DNA of 64,000 nucleotides, from positions 3,844,001 to 3,908,000 of the forward strand of contig JACCLO010000001.1 of assembly GCA_029448655.1 (NCBI GenBank). The letters are read 5' to 3'. This DNA is from Wolfiporia cocos. Lineage: Eukaryota; Basidiomycota; Agaricomycetes; Polyporales; Phaeolaceae. Both the position numbers and the translations under genes were made by a program. The notes beneath the pieces were generated by a model. It worked only from the letters and a program-made list of their open reading frames with translations, did no database searches and was not told where the DNA came from. The first letter of the stretch is position 1. Every line of letters starts with the position of its first letter. Shown in pieces: positions 19,401-31,127 of the stretch.

Positions 19401-19958
19401 TGTCACAGACTCACCGGTCTGTGCGACCATGGCTACATGGGGAACTCCCACAGCCCTCCACAAGGCGGCAACGACGCGCAGCGGCGTACTCAAAGGTCCA
19501 TCCAAGCGACAGAGTCGCGAGGTGCCCTGACGTCGAAGGCGCTATCACAGTCAAGGAAGAGAAGATGGGGCCCCGGGCCAGCAGTAACACAGACGAGATA
19601 GCGAGAAAGGGGATTAACCCATTGACTAGAATCTGAGAGATGGGGTGTAAGCCCGCATCTCGACGTAATATATACATGACGATTGTAACTACGAGTCGTG
19701 CCCTAAAGTAATGGCCCGTGCGCATTATCTAAGAGGCACATGACAAGTAACGTACATGTAACTACTGTGACCGTAACGTGTTCGTACCTGAGGTGCGCGC
19801 TACCCTACAGCGCTAAACTACTGAGTCAGATGATCTATATGGCTGGAGGAGACGCTGGAGGTGGCTGAGGATCAGGAAGACGCGCGCGCACCTAGCGGCG
19901 CCTATGAATACCAATAGCGAGGGATGTACAGATACCCCCCCAGGAGTGATCCGTGACA
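19401..19958 (-). repeat. 5' LTR of the TRIM element (family D)
   Basis: Partner of 18064-18621. It contains a TATA box at 19666-19674 and the predicted transcription start near 19641. Confidence 0.92.
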
Positions 19959-21066
19959 CGCAGCCCGGGTATATGGAAGGCCAATTGCCAGATACCTGGC
20001 GGTATAATGGCTATTGGTCGGTCTTCGTGTGATGACCAAGGCGAGGCGCCGAGGTCGTTATGCTATTGGACTATTGTGATATGTCCGGACCGGAAGGTTA
20101 CCGGGACATGTGTTGGTCTTAGCCGTGAGGCAAGGACCGGTGTTTGGGCAACGCCGTGATGGCAGAAGCCCAGGGATTGGTATGTACCGATCCTGTGGGA
20201 GGCCAACGAGGCCGAACCTATAGCGTTATTGCCTTGTTGCTAATATTACGCTGTTTGGTTGTGTGGACATTATTATGCAAAGGCGTGCCGCACCTGTGAT
20301 GTCATTATGATCTAGGATCTTATGACGTGGTTGGTCTAGCTCTTACGGGCGAGACCGGTGACGTAGCTATGACAATGCTATTGTCTAGATGTATATGACG
20401 TATTGCGGATATCGGACCGTATGGTTACCGATGATAATGCGGTGATGTCATTAGTCTTGTGACGTAGTGTTGTCTAGGCTGGTCATGTGGTTGATAAGCC
20501 CAGTTAAGAGCTTGTCGTATGGCAATGGGAGTTAACCCGTAGATAACTTGTAGTTAGACGTATAAATCCCGGATAAATTGCTATAATCGTAGGAAAAATG
20601 CTGTAAGCCCCAGATAAATCTGTGACATCTCGCCTTGGTCATCATACGAAGACTGTCCAATAGCCATTATACCACAAGGTATCCGGTGTACGGCTTCCCA
20701 TATACCCGGGCTGCGCCCGCGTTAACACATGATAAAGGTATAATCCCTCTCCTACTATTGGTGTGGCCATTAGGGCCCACAACAGCCATTGTAGATAGAG
20801 TCCAAACAAATCAGATAAGATAGTGCTTCGCCCATTGGCAAAGCCACATAACCCGGAAAGGTAATGACTAGCTAGTAGCACATAACCTTCCCATAAACAT
20901 GTATATAACTAGGGGCTTGACGCCCTATAACTCTAGTTCTATTATTCTCGGCTTGTGCCGTAGAATAACATCTCACCATTCTGCTGCGCTCTGGGTCTTC
21001 TCCTCTCCAAGTCACCTTTGTACTCAAGGATACAGGCTTGGTGAGTCCCACAGAAGATCTGTGTCA

Positions 21067-22620
21067 CTGGAATCGTTTCGGGGTTTCGGTTCTGGGGGCG
21101 ATCAGCTTCTTGGTTCGGACAAATCTCCTTAGTAGCTGGTATTCTTTGTCCAAAACGGGGTTCTCGACCGGTTGTCGGGTGTCAGTAGAGCCAAAACCCT
21201 TATCCCCTCTCTTTGTTTCATTGAGCTCCTCCACCTGGACCACTTTGGGGGTGAGGGCTTGTTCAAATATCATCTGCACGATGCGCATCCCAGGAATGAT
21301 ATGGTGGGGTGTCGTTGACTGGTTGAACAGGATGACTTGGACCTCTCCGTGGTAGTCAGGGTCAATTACCCCTGCTCCGACCGTGAGCCCGTGTTTGAGT
21401 GTGAGGCCCGAGCACGAGGCTATCCTTCTGTAGGACCCTTTCGGAATTTCCATCCGGACTCCGGTGGAGATCACTTTCCACCCCCCAGGGGCGATTTCGT
21501 CGTCCTTTGAGGCGTACAGGTCGTACCCAATGGCACCATCAGTTCCCCGCGTTGGGAGCTTCCCTTTGGGGGTTACTGTCATTTTGACTGTATCAAGTTG
21601 GATTATAGCGTCAGCTGTTCGGGCCTTCTCTGTTGGTTTGTCAGGAGTGACATCGATCTTCCCTGTTGCCCAATTGTGTCACAGAATTCCCGGTGGGGGG
21701 TTCTGACATCCCTCGCTATAGGTATTCACAGGCGCCGCTAGGCGTGCGCGCGCCTTCCTGATCCTCAGCCACCTCCAGCGTCTCCTCTTTGCCATCTAGA
21801 TCATCTGACCCAGTAGTTTAGCACTGTAGGGTAGCGCGTGCCTCAGGTACGGACACGTTATGGTCACAGTAGTTACATGTACGTTACTTGTCATGTGCCT
21901 CTTAGATAATGCGCACGGGCCATTACTTTAGGGCACGACTCGTAGTTACTATTGTCATGTATATATTACGTTGAGATGTGGGCTTACACCCCATCTCTCA
22001 GATTCTCGTCAATGGGATAATCCCCTTACTCGCTATTCTGTCTGCGTTACTACTGGCCTGGGGCCCACATCTTGTCAGCTAGTCTGTGAGCTTGCGACTT
22101 CGACGTCTGGGCACCTCGCGACTCTGTCGCTTGGATGAACCTATGAGTACGGCGAGGCCGTGGACTTGCATCTATGCTGGCATGTATGGAGTCCCCATGT
22201 TGCCATGGTCGCACAGACAGGTGGGTCTGTGACAAATTGATGGTGGGGCTTTCCCTTTTCAACCAATTGTATCCGAGGATCATTTCCTCTTTTCCAATGT
22301 TCCCTACGAGGAAGCAGACTTTTCATTCCTTCCCTCTGTATTCAATGGGGAGGAAGACTTCCCGATCTACCTGCCCATCTTTGTTGGTGGTTCCGTCGAT
22401 GTTTCGGATGGTGATTGGGTTTTTCAGAGGTTGAGTCACGATTCGGTGTCGAATGATGAGTTTTGAATGGATCAGGAAGGACATTGCTTCTGAATCGATG
22501 AGGGCGTTCACTTTCATGGTTTTCTGCAGCTTTAGGGTTATGGGGATAAACAGTGGCTGGCCGCGTTCATACGAGGTAATTACATGGGCTGCGCTTTCGG
22601 GAAGTAAGACCGTGTGCTTC
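21067..22620 (-). pseudogene. Gypsy-2 protease-dUTPase reading frame, split by a solo LTR
   Basis: In sense order the frame runs from about 22620 to 22235 and, after removal of the LTR 21677-22234 and one copy of its duplication, continues openly from 21676 to 21067. It begins with a retropepsin-like stretch whose active site reads DSE where DTG or DSG is expected, and keeps the ILGYNW motif. About 40 residues later comes a dUTPase. Its motif 1 (GYDLYAS), aspartate motif (VIDPDY), motif 4 and motif 5 (GFGSTD) are recognisable, but motif 2 reads SCSGL in place of PRSGL. About 40 residues follow before an abrupt end at a B LTR. Whether an RT came next cannot be seen. Confidence 0.75.
21677..22234 (+). 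repeat. Solo LTR, family D, inside Gypsy-2 protease-dUTPase
   Basis: 558 bp with duplication AATTG (21672-21676 and 22235-22239). It starts TGTCACAGAATTCCC and ends GGGTCTGTGACA. Removing it with one duplication copy restores an open frame, which confirms the boundaries. Confidence 0.9.
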
Positions 22621-23354
22621 CTTCCTACTCGAAATCCTGGTCGTCAAAAATTTGGGCAAGGAACGAGGGGTTCTTAGCCTTGAGAATTCGGATTGCATTA
22701 ACTGCCTCTTCTACTGCCGTGGCTCCATCGTCCTCATCCTTGGTGTCTTCTTCTTCCGTGTGAGTGGTAGAGGTCCCCTCTTCTACTGCCTCCGCTTTCC
22801 GAGCCCTACCCTTGGTGGGGGCCTTCTTCTTTCGCTTCGGGCAGTTGCTGGAGAGATGGCCCTTCTCTTTGCAGTTGAAGCACTGCCCTTCGGTTTGGAG
22901 CTTGTGTCGCTCTTCTGTGGACATTCGATCAACGTCCATTGCACTTGGGTCTTTCGTGGGGATTGGCATGGCTGGGGCGCTAGGCTCCTTGGCTCGCCAC
23001 TGGGGTTTCTTCTTGGGGTCTCCTCATCCCTTGATGAACATGTTATAATTGTTTTCATTGATGGATGCTTGTTTTATCCAGTTGGTGAGGGTTATGACGG
23101 GGGGGACGATGTTTATGATGTGCGTGACAAGTGCAGGTCGGATGGCTCTTTTGTATAAGGTGACAAGGAGCGGGTTGCATTGTTGTCGGTCCAGCCCCAT
23201 TTTCCCTACGAGGTTATCGAATTCGATGTTGAAGTCGTCGATGTTTTTCTTTTCTTGTCTGAGATCGAAGAGGTCATCATTGGTTTTCTGTTTTTCTTCG
23301 ATCGGTTCGAATGTGGCATCGAATTCCGTGCTAAACTGGAGCAGCGTGGGGAGT

Positions 23355-24227
23355 GACACAGAAGGCTCTGTGGGACTCACCAAGCCCGTATCCTATAGTA
23401 CAAGGCGACTTGGGGAGGTAGAACACTCAGGTGCAGCAGGGATAGTGGAGGTATCTTCTACGGTGGACGCCGAGAAGAATAGAACTAAAGTTAAAGGGCG
23501 TTAAGCCCCTACTTATATACATGTGTGGCGGGAGGGCACGTGCTACTAGCTAGTACTGCCTTACCGGGTTATGTGGCTTTGCCAAGTGGCGAAGCTTATC
23601 TTATCTGTATGTTTATAGACTCTACATAGAATGGCCGTGGCAAGGCCCTAATGGCCGAACCAATCGTATGAGAGGGATTATGTCTTATCTCTGTAGCAAC
23701 GCGGGCGCAGCCTGGGTATAGAGGAAGCCGGTTGCCGGATACCGTGAGGTATAATGGCGATTGGCCGTGCTTCGTTGGATGACCAAGGCGAGGCGCCGAG
23801 GTCGTTATGCCATTGGACAGGAAGTACCGTGGCATGTGATATGTACCGGGCCGTAAGGTAACCGGAACATGTGTTGGACTTAGCCTTGAGGCGAGGTCCG
23901 GTGTTTGGGCAACGCCGTGATGGCAGAAGCCCGGGACTTGGAGAACGCCGAGTCCGTGGGAGGCCGAGAAGGCCGTGACCTATAGCGATATTGCCTTGAT
24001 GCTAATATTATGCTGTATGGTCGTGTTGACATTATTATGCGAGCGTGCCACGCTCGGGATGTCATTGTGATCTAAGATCTTATGACGTGGTTGATAAGCC
24101 CAGGTAAGAGCTTGTCGTATGGCAATGGGAGTTAACCCGTAGATAACTTGTAGTTAGACGTATAAATCCCGGATAAATTGCTATAATCATAGGAAAAATG
24201 CGGTAAGCCCCAGATAAATCTGTGACA
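23355..24227 (-). repeat. Solo LTR, family B, inside Gypsy-2 gag
   Basis: 873 bp with duplication GGGAG (23350-23354 and 24228-24232). Plus-strand ends are TGACACAGAAGG and AGATAAATCTGTGACA. Confidence 0.9.
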
Positions 24228-24239
24228 GGGAGGACGAAT

Positions 24240-24618
24240 TGTCACAGAACATTGTGGCATGCCCTTGGTAGTGGTAACATGACCGGTAGATAAGATAACG
24301 GACTACGTTGTTAGATAAGTAGGGCGGTTAGCGCCATCCCCGGTCACATCAGTTACAATAGCGTTACCAGTAGTTACATGGTCACAGGTGTACTGGCCCC
24401 TTAAGGGCAGGCATATGATATGTGATGCGACATGTAGCGACGTCTGAGGTTTACCCCTCAGACGTATCATTCTCATCCACAGGGCTAGTCCCTGGTTCCT
24501 CCACCCTGTGTGCTGGGCTGCGCCCCCTTTAAGTCTAACTGAACTGGCGTCAGGACCTGCGGCACGACTTAGGGCCTTTTAGCAAGGCCTGGTATCACGG
24601 TACGAGGGATACGTGACA
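24240..24618 (+). repeat. Solo LTR, family E, inside Gypsy-2 gag
   Basis: 379 bp with duplication CGAAT (24235-24239 and 24619-24623). It starts TGTCACAGAACATTGTGG and ends GATACGTGACA. A second copy lies at 28881-31233. Confidence 0.88.
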
Positions 24619-25534
24619 CGAATGCTCCCGTTGTTGGGTCCGTGTGTTTAGCGCAGTAATTCTCCTTCCATTGGTCTACTTGGTCGCTTCCCCAAATGTA
24701 GGACATGATGAAGAGGATTTTCTGATCGTCGGTTTGGTAGTCTGTTGCAAACATGGTGAACCATGTGTTGCAATCATTCTTGAAGCACTGCAGCTTCTTT
24801 CGTTCTCCCTTGAATGGTTCAGGAGTGGCAAGCTTTATGCGGTTTCCTCAGGTTGGTGGGGTGTACTGTGCACCCCATCCTGCGGGGTTCCCTCCACCTG
24901 GGGAGCCTCCTCCGCCCGGTGGGCCTCCTCCGCCTGGTGGTCCTCCTGGATTGCCTTCTGTGCCACCTGCTGGATTGCCGCCGCCACCCGGGGGACCTCC
25001 ACCCCCGGGGGGACCTCCCCCTCCAGGAAGTCCTCCTCCTCCAGGCGCTCCTGCTCCTGTGGGGTTTGTTCCGCCAGTATTTCCAGGTAGCGGATTATTA
25101 GTTGTCGGAGGGATATTGGCCATTCCCCCTGTGCCCTGGCTCATGCCACTGCTTCCCGAAACAGCACTTCCGCCCAAGGTTGTACTTCCCATACCCATAC
25201 TTCCTCCGGTGGGGGCGGGGTTCATCGTCTGTCCTCCGAGTTGTCCATCACCTGTTCGGGATATGACGATGCTCGGTGTCATCAAATCTGCGACCGTTCC
25301 GAAGTGTTCGAAGGCAGCGCGCATCTGATCCCAGGGATCATTCGAGGATGGGGGTAACTGTACCCATGAAGGTACGAGTTTGTCTGGTGTTGGGACGGTG
25401 AGGTATCCTCCCTTCGTGAAGAATCCTGCAGGGGGATCTCTCCACTCGTGCTTCTCTTCGTAGTAGATGCATCTGTATATTTCGGGGAGCAGGTGGATCA
25501 ACCAGTTCAGGAGATCCGGGTCAAAGCGTTGCAT

Positions 25535-26581
25535 GGACTTGCACTTTGATAAGTGAGTCTGTTAAGAGCTCGACCTTCTGTTACAGATCGAATATCCATT
25601 CAGCTGAAATAACTAAGTCGAGTTACTCAGCGTATCAAGTAGCACACTACCCGTCGGACTCAGTGGAGTCGAGCGTCGATATACTAGCTGCAGGCTCAAT
25701 CGCTTAAGCCTTTGAGAACGAGTATAAGATCCTTGTAATTCAACAAGGTCGAGCTGAGGAACTCGACCAGTATTTACAGCAGGGTTTTTATACTACAATT
25801 CTGTAATCATGGTCATAGTGTCCTTGGTACTGCTACCACTAAGTCCATAAGGGTAGTATGCTACGATAGCTAAGCTGAAACGTTGCGGTTGAGCACAATA
25901 GTGGCTGAAATGCAGAAGCACTGTGGTTAGACACTAGCCATCCGCTAGAACCTGATACGCTACGGGACTATGGGCACAGGGCTGTTGTACATGAAACGGG
26001 GTCACTGGTTGAACAGAGAGCCCTAGAAATAAATGCACGGTGACATGGTTGAACACTAAGTCCTCTTCTCCAGTGAGGCGTCAAGGATATACAAAATCAT
26101 ACGGACCGTAACAGCCGGCAATTCCCGCTTGACCAAGCGCCTTGATGCGCCGCTGTCAGATGCCAGACATGCCATCAGCGGCATCAGTTTGGCGCACAGA
26201 ATGTTGCAATGTACAATGGTATATGACCAATAGCTCATTGTGTGAAAAGATTGAAGATATACTATGGCAGAGAAATTTTCTTAGAATACGAAAATGGACA
26301 TTTTGTTGGGAACAGATTCTCGATGAATAATTTCACCCTCGAGATCTCATGTGTAAGCAAGCTATCCAGAGAGAGCGAGGCAGCTTTAGAGAAATCTGTT
26401 TCCAACGATTTATCAGAAACATATTGAATGAATTTTTGAGATTGTCAATAGATGCTGTAGAAGCATGTGCACAGTGGGATCAGAATTTAAAGGTCTGGAC
26501 TTACATTAAGCTAAAATGCTAATTGCTGGTGATGGAGTAGATTCTACCCTGTAGTAGACATCTAAAGTTGGAATATATGGG
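25535..26581. other. Sequence upstream of Gypsy-2 gag; no gene seen
   Basis: The part next to gag is presumably the Gypsy-2 leader (several GTCGAG/CTCGAC words between 25610 and 25770). From about 26050 it becomes AT-rich and unfamiliar. No LTR end or primer site for Gypsy-2 was found, so its 5' LTR is lost or unrecognised. Confidence 0.4.
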
Positions 26582-27018
26582 TGACACACTACTTAACTAG
26601 TTGGCGTCCTCCTATTGTGGTCCAAGGAAAGGACAAGACTACGTCGCAGAACTATGTTGGCACGCAGCAGACCTCAGACAAGTCAGACGGGTTGAGTAGA
26701 GAGGGACACGCCCCAGAAGTACAATATCAAGTCTGAGGTTGTAAGACCTCAGACGTCTAGCTTATATACATGAGGGACATACACTACTCTGTTGCAGACC
26801 AGCCCTAAAGGCATGGTCTGTGCGTACGTTATGTAAGGCCCGTCACATGTATGTATATTAGGTAAGCTAGGAGATAGGCGACCAGGGAGGGGGGGCTACG
26901 CGTAACTACTAGTCCACTGAGTATGTAGGCGACTAGGTCATGTGACTACCAGAGTGTAGGTACGAGGGATCGAGTCCCGGTGGTGGCGTACCTAAATGAC
27001 ACAGTAGAAACTGTGACA
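26582..27018 (-). repeat. Solo LTR, family F
   Basis: 437 bp with perfect duplication ATGGG (26577-26581 and 27019-27023). Plus-strand ends are TGACACACTAC and AAACTGTGACA. A TATATAAG box reads on the minus strand at about 26760-26770. The internal sequence differs from families A, B, D and E. Confidence 0.85.
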
Positions 27019-27109
27019 ATGGGTACATCTCTGTGAGTACAGTGTTTCACAATAAAAGCTCCATGGTTGAGCAATGCATGAATTGTTTTGTGCACAGCGC
27101 AGTGATCTG

Positions 27110-28822
27110 TGTCACAGACGTACTCGGATGTGGGACCTGCCCATAGGCAGGGGATAACCCCCAAGGTCTTGCACCTCAAGACCCAGCTAGCAGCAGTGAA
27201 TGCAGAGGCATTCCCTCGGAATGAGGAAGTCGTCGGCAGGATACTTACGTCGACATGCTGGCTAGTGTCAAGAAGGAGAGGATGCCCTACTGGCGGAGTC
27301 ACACAGAGCACGAGTAAGAAAGGGGCCAAGCCCAGTTGACGAGAATCTTAGAGATGGGGTATCAACCCACATCTCGACGTATTATATACATGCATGCAGT
27401 AACTACCAAGCGTGTCACAGATTTATCTGGGGCTTACAGCATTTTTCCTATGATTATAGCAATTTATCCGGGATTTATACCTCTAACTACAAGTTATCTA
27501 CGGGTTAACTCCCATTGCCACACGACAAGCTCTTAACTGGGCTTATCAACCACATGACCAGCTTATACAATGCTACGTCACAAGACTATGGACTTATCAC
27601 TAAGGCAACGTGCATCGCTGTGCCTCTCCCGGTGTATCACGTCATACAAGTCTAGACAATAGCATCGTCACCGCTACGTCATAGGTCTCGCCCACCATAG
27701 CAAGACCAGCCACGTCATAGATCGGAGATCATAATGATAGGCCGAGCGCGGCACGCTCGCATAATAATGTCCACACCTACAAACATCGCCTCATGGCAAT
27801 GTTCTATTGGGTCGGCCTTCCCGGCTTCCCACACGTCATAAGATCCTTGATCACGATGACACCTCAGGCGCGCCACGCCTTCGCATAATAATGGCAACAC
27901 GACCAAATAGCACTATATTAGCATCAAGGCAATATCGCTATAGGCTCGGCCTCTTCGGCCATCCCACGGACTCGGCGGTCTCCAAGTCCCGGGCTTCTGC
28001 CATCACGGCGTTGCCCAAACATCGGACCTCGCCTCACGGCTACGTCCAACACATGTCCCGGTAACCCTCCGGTCCGGACATATCACATGCTACGGTACAA
28101 CCATGTCCAATAGCATAACGACCTCGGAGCCTCGCCTTGGTCATCCAATGAAGCACGGCCAATCGCCATTGTACCTCACGGTATCCGGCAACCGGCTTCC
28201 TCTATACCCGGGCTGCGCCCGCGTTCTAACAAGATAACCAGACAAATCCCTCTCCTACTATTGGTGCGGCCATTAGGGCCCATCACGGCCATTGTAGATA
28301 GAGTCCATAAACATCAGATAAGATAGCGCTTCGCCCTTTGGCAAAGCCACATAACCCGGTAAGGACATAGCTAGCTAGTAGCACGTGACCTTCCCATAAA
28401 CATGTATATAATGATAGGGCTAGACGCCTTTATGTCTTTAGTTCTATTATTCTCGGCTTGCGCCGTAGAATAACCTCTCATATCCTGCTGCGCTAGACTG
28501 CTACTCTATCGCCTAGTCCCTCAACACATAGGTGGTGAGTCCCACAGCAAGTCTGTGTCAAAGCGCGCCCTAAAGTCATGGCCTGTGCGCATGTAACTAA
28601 GGGGTCATGTGCTAAGTAACGTGACATGTAAGTAATGTGATCATGAGTGTGGTACCGGAGGCACGCGCTACCCTACAGCGCTAACCTAACGATCAGGTGA
28701 CCTACAGGATCTGGGAGTAACGTGAGAGGTGGCTAAGGCGCAGAGGAGCGGCGTACGCCTAGCGCCGCCCGTACAACCTATAGCGAGGGAAGTCAGAACC
28801 CCCTACGGGATATTCTGTGACA
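27110..28822 (-). repeat. Solo LTR, family D, split by a B-family LTR
   Basis: Duplication ATCTG (27105-27109 and 28823-28827). Without the nested LTR it is about 560 bp, the length of the other D copies. The predicted RNA-start word AATCTTAGAGATGG and the TATA box are present before the break. Confidence 0.88.
27413..28560 (+). repeat. Solo LTR, family B, nested in a D LTR
   Basis: 1,148 bp with duplication AAGCG (27408-27412 and 28561-28565). It is the most complete uninterrupted B-family LTR in the window and shows what is missing from the copy at 16667-21066. Confidence 0.9.
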
Positions 28823-29169
28823 ATCTGGCCTGCCTGCCTCATTGGGATAAGAAACAATCGCAACACACTGCAGGGCTCGCTGTCACAGAACGTTGTGGCA
28901 TGCCCTTGGTAGAGGTAACGTGACCGGTAGATAAGATAACAGGACTCGTTGTTAGATAAGTAGGGCGGTTAGCGCCATCCCCGGTCACATGTAGTTACAT
29001 TAGCGTTACCAAGTAGTCACTGTAGTTACAGGTGCACTGGCCCCTTCAGGGCAGGCACATGTCAAGTGATGCGCTATGTACTTAGCGTAGCGACGTCTGA
29101 GGTTTACCCCTCAGACGTATCATTCTCATCCACAGGGCTAGTCCCTGGTTCCTTGCCACTTGTGTGCTG

Positions 29170-31127
29170 GGTGACACAGATCTACTGTGGGACTCACCAC
29201 CTATTGGTTGAGGGAATAGGCGACAGAGTAGCAGACCAGCGCAGCAGGATATGAGAGGTTATTCTACGGCGCAAGCCGAGAATAATAGAACTAGAGTTAT
29301 AAAGGCGTCTAGCCCTATTGTTATATACATGTTTTTAGGATGGTCACGTGCTACTAGCTAGCTGTTACCATTCCGGGTTATGTGGCTTTGCCAAAGGGCG
29401 AAGCGCTATCTTATCTGATGTTGTACTTACTCTATCTACAATGGCCGTGATGGGCCCTAATGGCCGCACCAATAGTAGGAGAGGGATTTGTTAGTTATCT
29501 GTTAGTAACGCGGGCGCAGCCCGGGTATAGAGGAAGCCGGTTGCCAGATACCGTGAGGTATAATGGCTATTGGCCATGCTTCGTAGGATGACCAAGGCGA
29601 GACGCTGAGGTCGTTATGCTATTGGACATGGTTGTACCGTAGCATGTGTGACACAGATCTACCTGTGGGACTCACCTAGTCGCTATCCTGAGGTACTAGG
29701 GCGACTAGACAAGGAAGATGGACCCAGTGCAGCAGTTGCTAGTGGAAGTAGCGCAGCCGCAAACCAAACAAAGCTTGGGACTACCGATGGTAGTCCACTG
29801 GGAGTACCTATGGTACTCCGCGTGTGGGCATTCGTGGTAACGACGATAGAATAGAACTGAAGTATGGAGCGCTTGGCTCCTACTTAAATACATGTATGCG
29901 GAGAGGTCATGTGCTACTGTATAGTACTACCTTTCCGGGTTATGCAGCTTTGCCAATGGGCGAAGCTTATCTTATCTATGTGTTTATGATCCTATCTACA
30001 ATGGCCGTGTGGGCCGGTAATGGCCGCACCAATAGTAAGAGAGGAGGTTTATTATTATCTTGGATAAACGCGGGCACAGCCCGGGTATTGATGGCCGATA
30101 AGGCCGGACCAACAGCGATATTGCCTTGTTGCTAATATTATGCTGTATGGTCGTGTTGACATAATTATGCGAAGGTGTGCCGCGCCTGAAGTGTCATTAT
30201 GATCAAGGATCTTATGACGGTGGGAAGCCGAGGAGGCCGACCCAATAGAACATTGCTTGGTGGCGATGTTTGGTGTTGTGGACATTATTATGCGAGCGTG
30301 CCGCGCTCGGCCTATCATTATGATCTAAGATCTTATGATGTGGCTGGTCTTGCTCTAACGGGCGAGACCTATGACGTAGCTGTAGTGTTGCTATTGGACC
30401 GGCAGGTACCGTAGCGTTATGTAAGCTGGTCATGTGGTTGATAAGCCCAGTAAAGAGCTTGTCGTATGGCAATGGGAGTTAACCCGTAGATAACGTGTAG
30501 TTAGACGTATAAATCCCGGATAAATTGCTATAATCGTAGGAAAAATGCTGTAAGCCCCAGATAAATCTGTGACAATGTGATATGTCCGGACCGGGAGGTT
30601 ACCGGGACATGTGTTGGACTTAGCCGTATGGCGAGGTCCGGTGTTTGGGCAACGCCGTGATGGCAGAAGCCCGGGCATTGGTATGTACCGATGCCGTGGG
30701 AGGCCGAGAAGGCCGTGACCTATAGCGATATTGCCTTGATGCTAATATAGTGCTGTATGGTCGTGTTGACATTATTATGCGAGCGTGCCGCGCTCGGGTT
30801 GTCATTGTGATCTAAGATCTTATGACGTGGTGGTCTAGCTTGTAAGGGCGAGACCGGATGACGTAGTGATGACGATGCTATTGTCTAGACTTGTATGACG
30901 CATTCGCAGGTGGAGGCACAGCGATGCACGTTGCCTTAGCGATGATGTCATTAGTCTTGTGACGTAGCCTTGTATAAGCTGGTCATGTGGTTGATAAGCC
31001 CAGTTAAGAGCTTGTCGTATGGCAATGGGAGTTAACCCGTAGATAACGTGTAGTTAGACGTATAAATCCCGGATAAATTGCTATAATCATAGGAAAAATG
31101 CTGTAAGCCCCAGATAAATCTGTGACA
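29170..31127 (-). repeat. Solo LTR, family B, middle of the three-level nest
   Basis: Duplication CTGGG (29165-29169 and 31128-31132). It interrupts the E LTR and is interrupted by 29649-30574. Confidence 0.9.
29649..30574 (-). repeat. Solo LTR, family B, innermost of the three-level nest
   Basis: 926 bp with duplication ATGTG (29644-29648 and 30575-30579). It is closest to the LTR at 14296-15088, including both U5 palindromes, so it belongs to the same subfamily. Confidence 0.9.

Larger units (their letters stand above)
18064..19958 (-). mobile_element. TRIM-like complete non-coding LTR retrotransposon
   Basis: It is 1,895 bp with two 558-bp LTRs (18064-18621 and 19401-19958) that look identical, a 779-bp internal region, and a perfect duplication CGCAG (18059-18063 and 19959-19963). 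On the minus strand the PPT (CGGAGGGGGGGTAA) touches the 3' LTR, and a self-priming site touches the 5' LTR. No frame in the internal region encodes a retroelement protein. It must have been copied by proteins supplied by another element, most simply a Gypsy-1 relative given the shared ends and priming layout. Confidence 0.9.
17711..20627 (-). repeat. B-family LTR, inverted, carrying the TRIM element
   Basis: On the plus strand it opens TGACACAGAATACTCTGTGGGACTC-like and closes AGATAAATCTGTGACA, so it is the inverse of the other B LTRs. The TRIM element 18064-19958 is inserted with its own duplication. The flanks ACATG and TCTCG do not match. Either the outer LTR lost sequence or recombination between inverted copies changed one side. 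Confidence 0.7.
16667..21066 (+). repeat. B-family LTR after copy B, broken by nested insertions
   Basis: It starts TGTCACAGATTTATC after a PPT and ends in the shared GGTGAGTCCCACAG...TCTGTGTCA at 21066. A D-family LTR sits at 16903-17460 and an inverted B-family LTR at 17711-20627 that itself holds the TRIM element. Comparison with other B copies suggests that about 95 bp of this LTR is missing at the second insertion. Confidence 0.7.
22625..25534 (-). pseudogene. Gypsy-2 gag, broken by two solo LTRs and two in-frame stops
   Basis: In sense order it starts at 25534 (MQRFDPDLLNW). A glycine/proline repeat region follows (roughly residues 135-225, many PGGGG units). Then come a gag core around YQTDDQKILFIMSYIWG, an acidic linker and a CCHC knuckle (CFNCKEKGHLSSNC), ending at 22625. 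LTRs at 24240-24618 and 23355-24227 interrupt it. With each removed together with one duplication copy, the frame is continuous. Two TGA stops remain in frame, one after TPPT near 24848 and one after MFIKG near 23024, each followed by a GGA codon. It is a dead copy. Confidence 0.8.

Noticed and set aside
26960..26985. A GGATCGAGTCCC word resembling a tRNA B box
   Set aside because: No A box, acceptor stem or cloverleaf can be formed around it, and it lies within a solo LTR bounded by a perfect duplication.
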